From Opitutia bacterium (GTDB taxonomy: Bacteria; Verrucomicrobiota; Verrucomicrobiia; Opitutales; UBA953), in assembly GCA_947453335.1 (NCBI GenBank), contig CANGFP010000001.1, forward strand, positions 62,001-126,000: a DNA stretch of 64,000 bases, written 5' to 3'. Below the pieces are notes generated by a model. That model worked only from the letters and a program-made list of their open reading frames with translations, had not been told where the DNA came from and ran no database searches. A program made the translations under genes and the position numbers. The first letter of the stretch is position 1, and every line of letters begins with the position of its first letter. This document shows, one piece after another, positions 55,614-62,954 of the stretch.

Positions 55614-56963
55614 ATGCTCCACGACAAAGTCCTCAGCCGCCGCACCGTCCTCAAGGGGCTGGGCGTCACCCTCGCGCTCCCTTGGCTCGAGAAGATGGGC
55701 ATGCAGACCAGCTGGGCCGCCGGCAACACGCCCGTCTCCCAGGCCGCGCCCAACCGCATGGCGTTCGTCTACGTCCCCAACGGCGTCGTGACCGAAGGCT
55801 GGCGCATCTCCTCCGAGGGCGCATTGCCCGCCAAGCTGCCGCCGATCATGAAGCCGCTGTCGGACCTCCGCGGCGAGTTCTCCGTGCTCAACGGCCTCAC
55901 CGCCGACAAGGCCCGCTCCCACGGCGACGGCGGCGGCGACCACGCCCGCGCGATGGCGGCCTACCTCACCGGCGCGCAGCCCCGCAAGACCGACGGCGCT
56001 AACATCAAGGCCGGCGTGTCCGTCGACCAGATCGCCGCCGCGCGCGTGGGCGACCGCACGCGCCTCGCCTCGCTCGAGGTCGGCGCCGACTCCAGCAAGA
56101 TGGCCGGCGGCTGCGACTCCGGCTACAGCTGCATCTACGAGTCCAACCTGTCCTGGCGCTCCGCCACCCAGCCGATGCCCAAGGAGGTCAGCCCCAAGCT
56201 GATCTTCGAGCGTCTCTTCGGTTCAGGCACCGACCTCGATCGCGCGCGCCGCGACGCCGAGCGCAAGAGCGTGCTCGACGCGGTCCGCGACGACTTCCGC
56301 GAGCTCAACGTGCGCCTCGGCGCCGACGACCAGCGCAAGCTCGACGAATACTTCACGGCCGTCCGCGAGATGGAGCTGCGCATCTCCAAGGCCGGCTCCA
56401 TGGCCGCGCCCAAGCTCCCCGCCGGCGTCAAGGCGCCCACGGGCATCCCGCAGAGCTACGAGGACCACCTCCGCCTGCTGGCCGACCTCGTCGTGCTGGC
56501 CTTCCAGACGGACACGACGCGCGTTTCGACGTTCGTCTTCGCCAACGAGGGCTCCAACCGTTCGTACCCGTTCATCAACGTGCGCGAAGGCCACCACAAC
56601 CTCACGCACCACGGCGGCGATCCCGAGAAGATCGCGAAGGTCCAGGACATCAATACGTTCCACACGACGCAGTTCGCGTACTTCCTCAACCGCCTCAAGT
56701 CGGTGAAGGAAGGCGACGGCACGCTGCTCGACCACTCGATGATCGTCTACGGTTCGGGCAACGGCGACGGCAACCGCCACAACCACGACGACCTGCCGAT
56801 CCTCCTCGCCGGCCGCGGTTGCGGCACGCTCCGTCCGGGCCGCAGCATCCAGTACGGCAAGGAAACGCCGCTGAACAACCTCTGGGTCTCCATGCTCAAC
56901 CGCATGGACATCCGCGACGTCCAGTTCGGCGACAGCACCGGCGAACTCAAGAAGATCGCCTGA
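55614..56963 (+). CDS. Tat-exported DUF1552 protein
   Basis: 449 residues. Twin-arginine signal LSRRTVLKGLGVTLALPWLE, then DUF1552 features: RMAFVYVPNGVVTEGW, NGLTADKARSHGDGGGDHARAMAAYLTG, GVSVDQIAA, SLEVGADSSKMAGGCDSGYSC, and DHSMIVYGSGNGDGNRHNHDDLPILLAGRG (alkaline-phosphatase-like metal pocket). The partner DUF1592 protein is 19 bp upstream; the two are a standard pair. Tat export suggests folding with a cofactor before leaving the cytosol. Function is not established. Confidence 0.93.
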   Translation: MLHDKVLSRRTVLKGLGVTLALPWLEKMGMQTSWAAGNTPVSQAAPNRMAFVYVPNGVVTEGWRISSEGALPAKLPPIMKPLSDLRGEFSVLNGLTADKARSHGDGGGDHARAMAAYLTGAQPRKTDGANIKAGVSVDQIAAARVGDRTRLASLEVGADSSKMAGGCDSGYSCIYESNLSWRSATQPMPKEVSPKLIFERLFGSGTDLDRARRDAERKSVLDAVRDDFRELNVRLGADDQRKLDEYFTAVREMELRISKAGSMAAPKLPAGVKAPTGIPQSYEDHLRLLADLVVLAFQTDTTRVSTFVFANEGSNRSYPFINVREGHHNLTHHGGDPEKIAKVQDINTFHTTQFAYFLNRLKSVKEGDGTLLDHSMIVYGSGNGDGNRHNHDDLPILLAGRGCGTLRPGRSIQYGKETPLNNLWVSMLNRMDIRDVQFGDSTGELKKIA

Positions 56964-56982
56964 ACGTCTGAAGACGTTCAGG
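56959..56982 (+). terminator. Hairpin at the DUF1552 stop codon
   Basis: CCTGAACGTC-TGAA-GACGTTCAGG: a perfect 10-bp stem spanning the stop codon. It has no T run and is followed at once by a repeat element. Its core CGTCTGAAGACG resembles the hairpin after the esterase gene. Confidence 0.55.
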
Positions 56983-56984
56983 CG

Positions 56985-57456
56985 AGGGTTGCGGAATGAG
57001 GGTAGGGGAAGCGCCACGTCCTAGTTGAATCGGGTAGGGGCAGCACCGCGTGCTGCCCTAGCTGCCTTTCGTCGGGTTGCGGGGGGTGGGTTGCGGGTCG
57101 CGAGTTGTGCTGCGGCTCCGCCGCGCCATGGGGTCAGGCTTTGTCGCGTTCACGCGACGTGGCCTGACCTCGTTGGCGCTGCCCGCGGGTAGGGACGCGA
57201 CTGCGTCACGTCCGTCCGCCGAGCAACTCGGCCACGTCGTCTCTGTCCGCTCTTCTCTCTGCCACAGGCGGAATCGATGACGGCGTCGAGGAATGGATAG
57301 ATGGCAGCATCGAGGACAGAATCGAATAATGCTGCGGCTTCGCCGCGCACTCCCCTCAACCCCCAACCCGCATCCCTCAACCCACGCCGTCCCGACCCTA
57401 CCCGATACATCCGCGCGCTCCCCCTCAACCCTCAACCCGCACCCCTCAACCCTCAT
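56985..57456. repeat. Palindromic composite repeat, copy B (largest)
   Basis: About 470 bp of non-coding sequence. G-rich left arm AGGGTTGCGG; 26-nt units at 57035-57060 (stem GCAGCAC/GTGCTGC) and 57190-57215 (ACG/CGT, imperfect base), plus a partial inverted unit near 57386; the 38-nt hairpin at 57132-57169; a TCGA-rich tract (57270-57325); GCGGC-TTC-GCCGC; and two blocks of C-rich repeats (57350-57382 and 57420-57456). Confidence 0.8.
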
Positions 57457-57487
57457 CTAGCGCGCGAGCTTTGCTCGCGCGCTAGAT
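57455..57487 (-). terminator. Long perfect hairpin over the stop of the 52-residue gene
   Basis: ATCTAGCGCGCGAGC-TTT-GCTCGCGCGCTAGAT: 15-bp perfect stem, 3-base loop, containing the stop codon of the minus-strand gene. No U tract. Confidence 0.55.
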
Positions 57488-57640
57488 CATCCCCATCTCC
57501 TCCGCGACGGTGTCCACCTTGTGCTCCACCAAGGCGACCTTGGTGTGGAGTTCGGCGACTTGGGCGCGGAGCTGGGCGTTTTCCTCACGGAGGAGGCGGA
57601 CTTCCTGGAGGACTTCGTCCAGGACGGCGATGATGTTCAT
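57482..57640 (-). CDS. 52-residue coiled-coil protein
   Basis: Small gene encoding MNIIAVLDEVLQEVRLLREE followed by NAQLRAQVAELHTKVALVEH and KVDTVAEEMGMI. Leu, Val and Ile recur at heptad a/d positions over the whole length, giving a convincing parallel coiled coil. Third-position GC bias and the conserved heptads support a real protein. No SD is seen. Function is unknown; possible roles are an oligomerisation peptide or a small regulator. Confidence 0.55.
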   Translation of the reverse strand: MNIIAVLDEVLQEVRLLREENAQLRAQVAELHTKVALVEHKVDTVAEEMGMI

Positions 57641-57942
57641 TTTTGCGAAAAGTAGGGTTTCCGTGCGAAGAGGAGGCCGCGCGGCGCGGCACGGAGCGCC
57701 GGCGGCGGGAGGTCCGCGGACGCATGGGCGCCCGGCGGGGGTGGAGTCGACGGGTGGACTTGACGTGAAATCAACGCGTCTCCCCGAGGGCTCGGCGTAT
57801 GCCGTAGTCCTGCGGATGGAGATTGGCTGAAGCGGCTATCACGAGGCCGTCATCTTCTTCGGCGCCAAAAACGGGTCAACGAGAATAAAGTAGAATCAGT
57901 TGCGTCCGCGGAACCGCGCGGGTGGGATGGGGTCATCCCATC
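57641..57942. other. Intergenic gap, no gene seen
   Basis: 302 bp between divergent genes. It holds GC-rich sequence (57670-57740), the imperfect palindrome TTGAC-GTGAAA-TCAAC (57770-57785), an A-rich stretch (57875-57897) that may hold the esterase promoter, and the start-codon hairpin listed separately. No repeat-element core is present. Confidence 0.4.
57923..57940 (+). promoter_or_regulatory. Hairpin two bases before the esterase ATG
   Basis: TGGGATG-GGGT-CATCCCA, a perfect 7-bp stem with a 4-base loop ending at 57940; the ATG starts at 57943. It could hinder or position ribosome binding if transcribed. Confidence 0.35.
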
Positions 57943-58887
57943 ATGCGCCTCCGCCACCCCGTCGCCCTCCTGTTCGCCGCCTGCGCCGCCGCCGTCGCGG
58001 CGTCCGGCCCCAACGACTCGTCCATCGGTCCCGACTACAAGCCCGCGCCGGAGATGGCGGCGAAGCCCGGCGTGCCGAAGGGGACGATCAAGGAGTTCGT
58101 CATCGAGTCGACCGAGAGCAAGCTGTACCCCGGCATCGCCAAGAACAAGCCCGGCGAGGTCGTGCCCTACCGCCGCAAGGTCCAGGTCTACATCCCCGCC
58201 CAGTACGTCGCCGGCAAGCCCACCCCCTTCATCGTCGTGACCGACGGCCCTTGGTACACCAAGCGCATGGCCACGGCGCTCGACAACCTCATCGCCGAGA
58301 AGCGCGTCCCCGTGCAGGTCGCCGTCATGGTCGAATCCGGCGGCGGCGACAGCAAGGGCAGCCAGCGCGGGCTCGAGTACGACACGATGTCGGGCAAGTA
58401 CGCCGAGTTTATCGAGACCGAGATCCTCCCGCGCGTGACCAAGGAGACTGGCGTCGTCTTCAGCAAGAACCCCGACGAACGCGCGGCCATGGGCGGCAGC
58501 TCCGGCGCGGCCGCGGCCCTCACGATGGCCTGGTACCACCCCGAGCTCTACCGTCGCGTCCTCAGCTACTCCGGCACCTTCGTCGACCAGCAGTACCCGA
58601 CCGACCCCAAGACCCCGCACGGCGCCTGGGAGTACCACGAGAACCTCATCGCCAAGACCGCCAAGAAGCCCCTCCGCATCTGGCTGCAGGTCGGCGAGAA
58701 GGACAACGGTTGGGACCGCGACGAAGCCTCGCTGCACAACTGGGTCATGGCCAACGAACGCATGGCCGAAGTCCTCGCCAAGAAAGGATACGCCTACCAG
58801 TACGTCTTCTGCAGGAAAGCCGGCCACGTCGACGGCAAGGCCGTCGCAGCCACGCTCCCCTCCGCCCTCGAGTGGATCTGGAAGTGA
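57943..58887 (+). CDS. Secreted esterase, enterochelin-esterase/EstD-like alpha/beta hydrolase
   Basis: 314 residues from MRLRHP (an ATG 7 codons upstream is open). Signal peptide HPVALLFAACAAAVAASG. The hydrolase core has YIPAQYVAGKPTPFIVVTDGPWY, the nucleophile elbow AMGGSSGAAAALTMAWYHPELY (Ser in GSSGA, about residue 188), QVGEKDNGWD (acid) and CRKAGHVDGKAV (catalytic His, about 292). Relatives hydrolyse siderophore or polysaccharide esters; the substrate here is unknown. It is exported, so it may be a client of the nearby secretion system. Confidence 0.85.
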   Translation: MRLRHPVALLFAACAAAVAASGPNDSSIGPDYKPAPEMAAKPGVPKGTIKEFVIESTESKLYPGIAKNKPGEVVPYRRKVQVYIPAQYVAGKPTPFIVVTDGPWYTKRMATALDNLIAEKRVPVQVAVMVESGGGDSKGSQRGLEYDTMSGKYAEFIETEILPRVTKETGVVFSKNPDERAAMGGSSGAAAALTMAWYHPELYRRVLSYSGTFVDQQYPTDPKTPHGAWEYHENLIAKTAKKPLRIWLQVGEKDNGWDRDEASLHNWVMANERMAEVLAKKGYAYQYVFCRKAGHVDGKAVAATLPSALEWIWK

Positions 58888-58901
58888 GCGTCTAAAGACG
58901 C
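58888..58901 (+). terminator. Short hairpin after the esterase gene
   Basis: GCGTC-TAAA-GACGC directly after the stop. Its core CGTCTAAAGACG matches the hairpin after the DUF1552 gene, and both run straight into a composite repeat, so it may belong to the repeat. Confidence 0.45.
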
Positions 58902-58904
58902 GAG

Positions 58905-59161
58905 TAGGGTTGCGGGATGCGGGTTGCGGGTCGCGAGTGGTGCTGCCTCGGGTAGGGACAGCACCACGTGCTGTCCTAGTTGCGTCGGGTAGGGTTGGGA
59001 CGGCGTCACAACCTGCGCCATGGGGTCAGGCCTTACCGCGTTCACGCGACGTGGCCTGACCTCGTTGGCGCAGCCTCGAGGACTGAGTCGAATGATATGG
59101 CGGCTCCGCCGCCGCACTCCCCTCAACCCCCAACCCGCACCCCACAACCCGCATCCCTCAT
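58905..59161. repeat. Palindromic composite repeat, copy C
   Basis: G-rich left arm GGGTTGCGGGATGCGGGTTG; 26-nt units at 58953-58978 (stem ACAGCAC/GTGCTGT) and 58990-59015 (TTG/CAA); 38-nt hairpin at 59024-59061; the GAGGACTGAGTCGAATGAT segment; GCGGC hairpin; C-rich right arm to CCCTCA. No coding capacity. Confidence 0.85.
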
Positions 59162-59220
59162 CGTGCCCTAAGTGCTTTCCCCAATTGCCATCTCCACCCT
59201 CCACCCTCAACTTGGGTCTA

Positions 59221-59283
59221 GGTGTGTAGGCCAACTCGCTTGGCCGAGATATCTCCCAGAGGGGCGCGCAAGCGCCCCTTTTT
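59221..59283 (+). terminator. Hairpin plus intrinsic terminator, first copy
   Basis: GGCCAA-CTCGC-TTGGCC (59229-59245) and then GGGGCGC-GCAA-GCGCCCC-TTTTT (59261-59283). The T tract faces the plus strand, so it would stop transcription running from the esterase side into the DUF3800 gene. A near copy follows the second DUF3800 gene. Confidence 0.8.
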
Positions 59284-59960
59284 CATGCGGGCCGCCTCAA
59301 GAAGACCTGTTCCGAGCGCCGGAGAATCCTGCGGCTATGGGCATCCGAGAACGTTTTCGCGGGTGCGTTCGCTTGCTTTGTCAGGTAGGCGAGGAGATCG
59401 GCGAGCTGCAGGAACTGCGTGTCGCGTGAATCCATCCCAAATGGTTGCTCTATGATGCTGGCCCTGACCTCGGGCGGCATCTTTTCCAGCAGTCCGCGCC
59501 GAGGGGCGGAGCGATGGTCATCGCAGATCACGATCATCCCGTGGGCGGGGCAATTCTCCGGTGGAGTGGCCGTCAGGAGTTCGCATGCTTGTTGAAGAAG
59601 GCAACGCCAGGCCTCCTCCCGCGGGCTCATGTCCGACGTTGCTTTGGCGAAGGTGGTCCGCAGGGGCATCAGGAAAGCGTTTCTGGAGATGAAGCCCAAC
59701 ACGTGCAGGGCGCATCGGTAGCGTACGTTTCTGGCTAGACTCAGGTGACGGTCGTCACGGCCCAGGAATTCGGAAGCATGCAGCTCCGTGAGAGGGTGCA
59801 GCCCGAATTGCGCATGCAGTCTGCACCGCATCTCCGTCGTGGCGGCATATGCCTTCCGCCAGTCCGCATGATGGACCAGGATTCCGCAGAGGATGAAGTG
59901 ACGACTGGAGCTGGGCTTTGATCCGACGTCGCCGCTCTCGTCGACATAAAGAAAATGCAT
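59283..59960 (-). CDS. DUF3800-family protein, paralogue 1
   Basis: 225 residues. The family opening MHFLYVDESGDVG (Asp7, Glu8, Asp11), HFILCGILVHHADWR, ELHASEFLG, GMIVICDDHRSAP and the closing acidic motif FLQLADLLAYLTKQ (about 185-198) fit the RNase-H-like DUF3800 family, in which the N- and C-terminal Asp are presumed metal ligands. Function is unproven; a nuclease is the usual suggestion. GC is lower than in housekeeping genes. The first 37 residues are nearly identical to paralogue 2, while the rest differs strongly. Confidence 0.85.
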   Translation of the reverse strand: MHFLYVDESGDVGSKPSSSRHFILCGILVHHADWRKAYAATTEMRCRLHAQFGLHPLTELHASEFLGRDDRHLSLARNVRYRCALHVLGFISRNAFLMPLRTTFAKATSDMSPREEAWRCLLQQACELLTATPPENCPAHGMIVICDDHRSAPRRGLLEKMPPEVRASIIEQPFGMDSRDTQFLQLADLLAYLTKQANAPAKTFSDAHSRRILRRSEQVFLRRPA

Positions 59961-60165
59961 CCCCGAGCCGAAACCACCCGCCCGCGCGCAGCAACCCCGC
60001 CACCCTAAGGTTCATTTTCCACGAACCCCTCTGCCTTGGGTAGGGTTGGGACGGCGTCACAACCTGCGCCATGGGGTCAGGCTTTGTCGCGTTCACGCGA
60101 CGTGGCCTGACCTCGTTGGCGCAGCCTCGAGGACTGAGTCGAATGATATGGCGGCTTCGCCGCGC
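59851..60165. repeat. Duplicated 5'-end block, copy 1
   Basis: About 315 bp covering the first 37 codons of DUF3800 paralogue 1, its upstream region and the first half of repeat D. It matches 60940-61254 with about seven differences counted by eye, at an offset of exactly 1089 bp. Confidence 0.9.
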
Positions 60166-60231
60166 GTTTCCTCAACCCCCAACCCCCAACCCCCAACCCT
60201 CAACCCGCACCCCACAACCCGCATCCCTCAT
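60031..60231. repeat. Palindromic composite repeat, copy D
   Basis: Lacks the G-rich left arm. 26-nt unit at 60041-60066 (TTG/CAA), 38-nt hairpin at 60075-60112, GAGGACTGAGTCGAATGAT segment, GCGGC-TTC-GCCGC and an extended C-rich arm with four CAACCCC units. It lies within the gap 59961-60347 between the two DUF3800 genes. Confidence 0.85.
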
Positions 60232-60290
60232 CGTGCCCTAAGTACTTTCCCCAATTGCCATCTCCACCCTCCACCCTCAAATTCAGTCCA

Positions 60291-60350
60291 GGTGTGTAGG
60301 CCAACTCGCTTGGCCGAGATATCTCCAAGGGGGCGCGCAAGCGCCCCTTA
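60291..60350 (+). terminator. Hairpin plus terminator-like stem, second copy
   Basis: GGCCAA-CTCGC-TTGGCC and then GGGGCGC-GCAA-GCGCCCC-TTA (60330-60350). It matches 59221-59283 but has lost the T run. TTA here is the reverse complement of the TAA stop of the second DUF3800 gene. Confidence 0.6.
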
Positions 60351-61049
60351 TCCTTTTACGTGACATCGCTGACCGCGTTCGGTCCAGAGCCGGCTATGGC
60401 GCCGGAGCAGCTGCTGGCCGCCGGAGGTTCCGAAGAAATGATTGGGCAACAAGGATTGCTTCATCAAGAAACACAGCAAGTCACAGGCTTGAAGGAGGTG
60501 GCTGTCTTGGGACTCTCTGCCGAAAGGGAGTTCGATCAGCCAAGCAGCCAGTTGTGGTTGGGCGGAAAGCGTCGCTTGGGACCATAGTCGCCCTGGAGAA
60601 GCCCGAGGGCTGTCGCAGATGATGGCAAGGCCCTTGGAATGACAGTCGGCATGCGGTCCGGATATCCCAATGCGCTCGATTGCGATTCGCGTTAACTCGG
60701 CCCACGCTAAAGAGGTCGGGTCGATGGCTCCTTTGTCCACCACGACGCATAAGGGCGTTAGCTCGGGCTGTTTCTGGATGCATCCGAGCGAATGCAGCAG
60801 GCTCTGCAGTCGTTGCCTTTGGGAGAGGCCTAGATGGTTGCTCGAGTCGCCCAGAAACTCGGAAGCATGCAGCTCCGCGTCGAGCGGCAGCCCGTGGAAA
60901 GTTTGCAGTCGTTCCCGCATCGCTTGCAGCCGACCGTTGGCCTTCCGCCAGTCCGCATGATGGACCAGGATTCCGCAGAGGATGAAGTGACGGCTGGAGC
61001 CGGGCTTTGCTCCGACGTCGCCGCTCTCGTCGACATAAAGAAAATGCAT
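60348..61049 (-). CDS. DUF3800-family protein, paralogue 2
   Basis: 233 residues. Same N-terminus as paralogue 1 (MHFLYVDESGDVGAKPGSSR, HFILCGILVHHADWRKA), then ELHASEFLG, LAIICDSPRASPG and a closing LLQACDLLCFLMKQ in which Asp is kept but the LAD context is altered. Beyond residue 37 the two proteins share only family motifs. It probably keeps the RNase-H-like fold. Flanking sequence on both sides is shared with paralogue 1, giving a tandem unit of about 1.09 kb. Confidence 0.85.
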   Translation of the reverse strand: MHFLYVDESGDVGAKPGSSRHFILCGILVHHADWRKANGRLQAMRERLQTFHGLPLDAELHASEFLGDSSNHLGLSQRQRLQSLLHSLGCIQKQPELTPLCVVVDKGAIDPTSLAWAELTRIAIERIGISGPHADCHSKGLAIICDSPRASPGRLWSQATLSAQPQLAAWLIELPFGRESQDSHLLQACDLLCFLMKQSLLPNHFFGTSGGQQLLRRHSRLWTERGQRCHVKG

Positions 61050-61254
61050 CCCCGAGCCGAAACCACCCGCCCGCGCGCAGCAACCCCGCCACCCTAAGGT
61101 TCATTTTCCGGGAACCCCTCTGCCTCGGGTAGGGTTGGGACGGCGTCACAACCTGCGCCAGGGGGTCAGGCTTTGTCGCGTTCACGCGACGTGGCCTGAC
61201 CTCGTTGGCGCAGCCTCGAGGACTGAGTCGAATGATATGGCGGCTTCGCCGCGC
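60940..61254. repeat. Duplicated 5'-end block, copy 2
   Basis: Partner of 59851-60165, covering the first 37 codons of paralogue 2, the promoter region and the first half of repeat E. Confidence 0.9.
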
Positions 61255-61384
61255 ACTCCCCTCAACCCCCAACCCGCACCCCACAACCCACGCCGCCCCG
61301 GCCCGCGTCGCGTCCGTTCGCCAATCAACGTGCCAGGTCGTGACGCCGTCCCGACCCTACCCGAGGCATCCGCGCACTCCCCTC
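61121..61384. repeat. Palindromic composite repeat, copy E
   Basis: 26-nt unit at 61130-61155 (TTG/CAA), 38-nt hairpin at 61164-61201, GCGGC hairpin, C-rich block, then an inverted 26-nt unit at 61334-61359 (TCG/CGA). It fills the gap between DUF3800 paralogue 2 and the Sel1-like gene. Confidence 0.85.
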
Positions 61385-61401
61385 CACGGGCCGTGCCCGT
61401 G
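61385..61401 (-). terminator. Hairpin at the stop of the Sel1-like gene
   Basis: CACGGGC-CGT-GCCCGTG, a perfect 7-bp stem with a 3-base loop one base past the stop. It resembles in layout the hairpin ending the minus-strand gsp operon. No U tract. Confidence 0.5.
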
Positions 61402-61402
61402 C

Positions 61403-62500
61403 TCACTTCGCCTTCAGCAGGATGCGTTCGACGTAATCCTTTTCGGTGGGCATACGGGCGAGGATGGAGCGGGTCAGCTCCTGGCCGGCGGCGAGCTCGG
61501 CCGGCGACAGGCGGGCCTGCAGGGCCTTGAGCCGCTCCTCGACCGCGGCCCGCTTCGCCGCCTCCTCCTGCAGGCGTTTGCGTTGAGCGGCGTCCGGCTG
61601 CAGGGACGGCTCCACGTTCCCAGGCGCCAGCTGCATCGCCACCAACGACCAGGCGTACGACTTGCTCGCGTCGACGGGCGCGTAGCGGTTCCCCTCATGG
61701 ATCTGGGCTAGACGGCAGCACGCCTCGAAGTCGCGGGAAAGGGCCGCCTGCTCGAAGCAGGCGATCCCTTGGGCGAAGTTCTGCACCAGGATCGCCTCGC
61801 CCGCCTCATCGGTGAAGCCTTGGCGCCCCTCCAGGTAGAGCTCGCCGACCTTGCGCAAGGCCGTGCGCGTCCCGCGTTCGGCCGAGTTGAGCAGCAGACG
61901 GTAGCCCCGCTGTTCGAGGGTGCGGTCAACCGGATGCGCGGACAGGGCCCGCTCCAGCAGGAGATCGCCCAGCACCCGTCTACCGAGCGGATCCTGATGG
62001 TCGGCGGCCTCCTGCGCGTAGCGCTCCAGGAGAGCCCGGTCGACCGGCGCCTGCGGATCCGCCGCCAGGTCGCGCTGCAGGAAGGAAGCCAGCACCGCCT
62101 TGGCGCGGACCAGGTCGCCCTCGGCCGCTTTTCGGAAATACGCGCGGGCCACCGCGAGGTCGACCGGCGCGATCCGGTATTCCTTGGGCAACCGGTCCGT
62201 CCGGCGCAGCCCGTAGACGAACTGCGCGAACGCGTGGCCCCCATCGGCCTTGGCCTGCAGCTCCTCGGCCGGACGCCGCAGGTCGTTCAGGCCATGGAAG
62301 TCATCCCACCCATCCGCGACGTCCTGACGGATCGCGTGGGGCAGCCCCAGCAGGTTCGTCCGGTAGAGCCGGCAGCCCTCGTAGGCGCCGAAGGCCGCGA
62401 CGAAACCCAGCGCCACCGGCAACCGCAGGCGCACGAACGCGCGCAGCCCCTGATGCCCGACCCAATTCACGCGCTGCTTCCAGGATCTCATCGTCCCCAT
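61403..62500 (-). CDS. Membrane-anchored Sel1/TPR-like repeat protein
   Basis: 365 residues from MGTMRSWKQ; ATGs six codons upstream (62518) and three codons downstream (62491) are alternatives. One N-terminal membrane helix (about 22-42; LPVALGFVAAFGAYEG). The rest is helical repeats with the Sel1 look (AQFVYGLRRTDRL, VARAYFRKAAEGDLVRAKAVLASFL, LGRRVLGDLLLERA, QGIACFEQAALSRDFEACCRLAQIHEGN), suited to protein-protein contacts. A charged helix (about 300-345) ends it. Function is unknown; repeat elements lie on both sides. Confidence 0.75.
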   Translation of the reverse strand: MGTMRSWKQRVNWVGHQGLRAFVRLRLPVALGFVAAFGAYEGCRLYRTNLLGLPHAIRQDVADGWDDFHGLNDLRRPAEELQAKADGGHAFAQFVYGLRRTDRLPKEYRIAPVDLAVARAYFRKAAEGDLVRAKAVLASFLQRDLAADPQAPVDRALLERYAQEAADHQDPLGRRVLGDLLLERALSAHPVDRTLEQRGYRLLLNSAERGTRTALRKVGELYLEGRQGFTDEAGEAILVQNFAQGIACFEQAALSRDFEACCRLAQIHEGNRYAPVDASKSYAWSLVAMQLAPGNVEPSLQPDAAQRKRLQEEAAKRAAVEERLKALQARLSPAELAAGQELTRSILARMPTEKDYVERILLKAK

Positions 62501-62542
62501 CCCTAATCCCCACAGCATAAGAATACAAGAAGGGAGGGACCG

Positions 62543-62887
62543 ATGAGGGTTGCGGGGTGTGGGTTGTGGGTCGCGAGTTGTCCTACCTCGGGTAGGGACG
62601 GGACGGCGTCACGTCCTCGCGCAGGGGGTCAGGCTTTGTCGCGTTCACGCGACGTGGCCTGACTTCGTTGGCGCAGCCTCGAGGACTGAGTCGAATGATA
62701 TGGCGGCTCCGCCGCCGCACTCCCCTCAACCCTAAACCCTCAACCCACAACCCACGCCGCCCCGGCCCGCGTCGCGTCCGTTCGCCGAGCAACGTACCAG
62801 GTCGTGACGCCGTCCCGACCCTACCCGACACATCCGCAGCGCGTTTCCCCCGCCCGCAACCCCCAACCCGCACCCCACAACCCTCAT
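62543..62887. repeat. Palindromic composite repeat, copy F (complete)
   Basis: 345 bp. Terminal inverted arms ATGAGGGTTGCGGGGTGTGG and its counterpart, whose reverse complement begins ATGAGGGTTGTGGGGTGCGG. Contents in order: 26-nt unit 62593-62618 (ACG/CGT), 38-nt hairpin 62627-62664, GAGGACTGAGTCGAATGAT, GCGGC hairpin, C-rich block, inverted 26-nt unit 62798-62823 (TCG/CGA), C-rich arm. It lies between divergent gene starts. Confidence 0.88.
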
Positions 62888-62920
62888 AGAATTACCCTCC
62901 AGATTTCGACAATCCTACTG

Positions 62921-62930
62921 CAGGGCCCTG
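62921..62930. promoter_or_regulatory. Palindrome before the toxin gene, candidate antitoxin operator
   Basis: CAGGGCCCTG, a perfect 10-bp palindrome 25 bases before the toxin ATG and just ahead of a -10-like CATAAC (62938-62943). XRE antitoxins usually bind such sites to repress their own operon. Confidence 0.4.
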
Positions 62931-62954
62931 GTGGTTCCATAACTCCGCGGCGTC

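Noticed and set aside
57641-57942. A coding region in the 57.6-57.9 kb gap
   Set aside because: The open frames here are Arg/Ser-rich shadows with no start signal or family resemblance.
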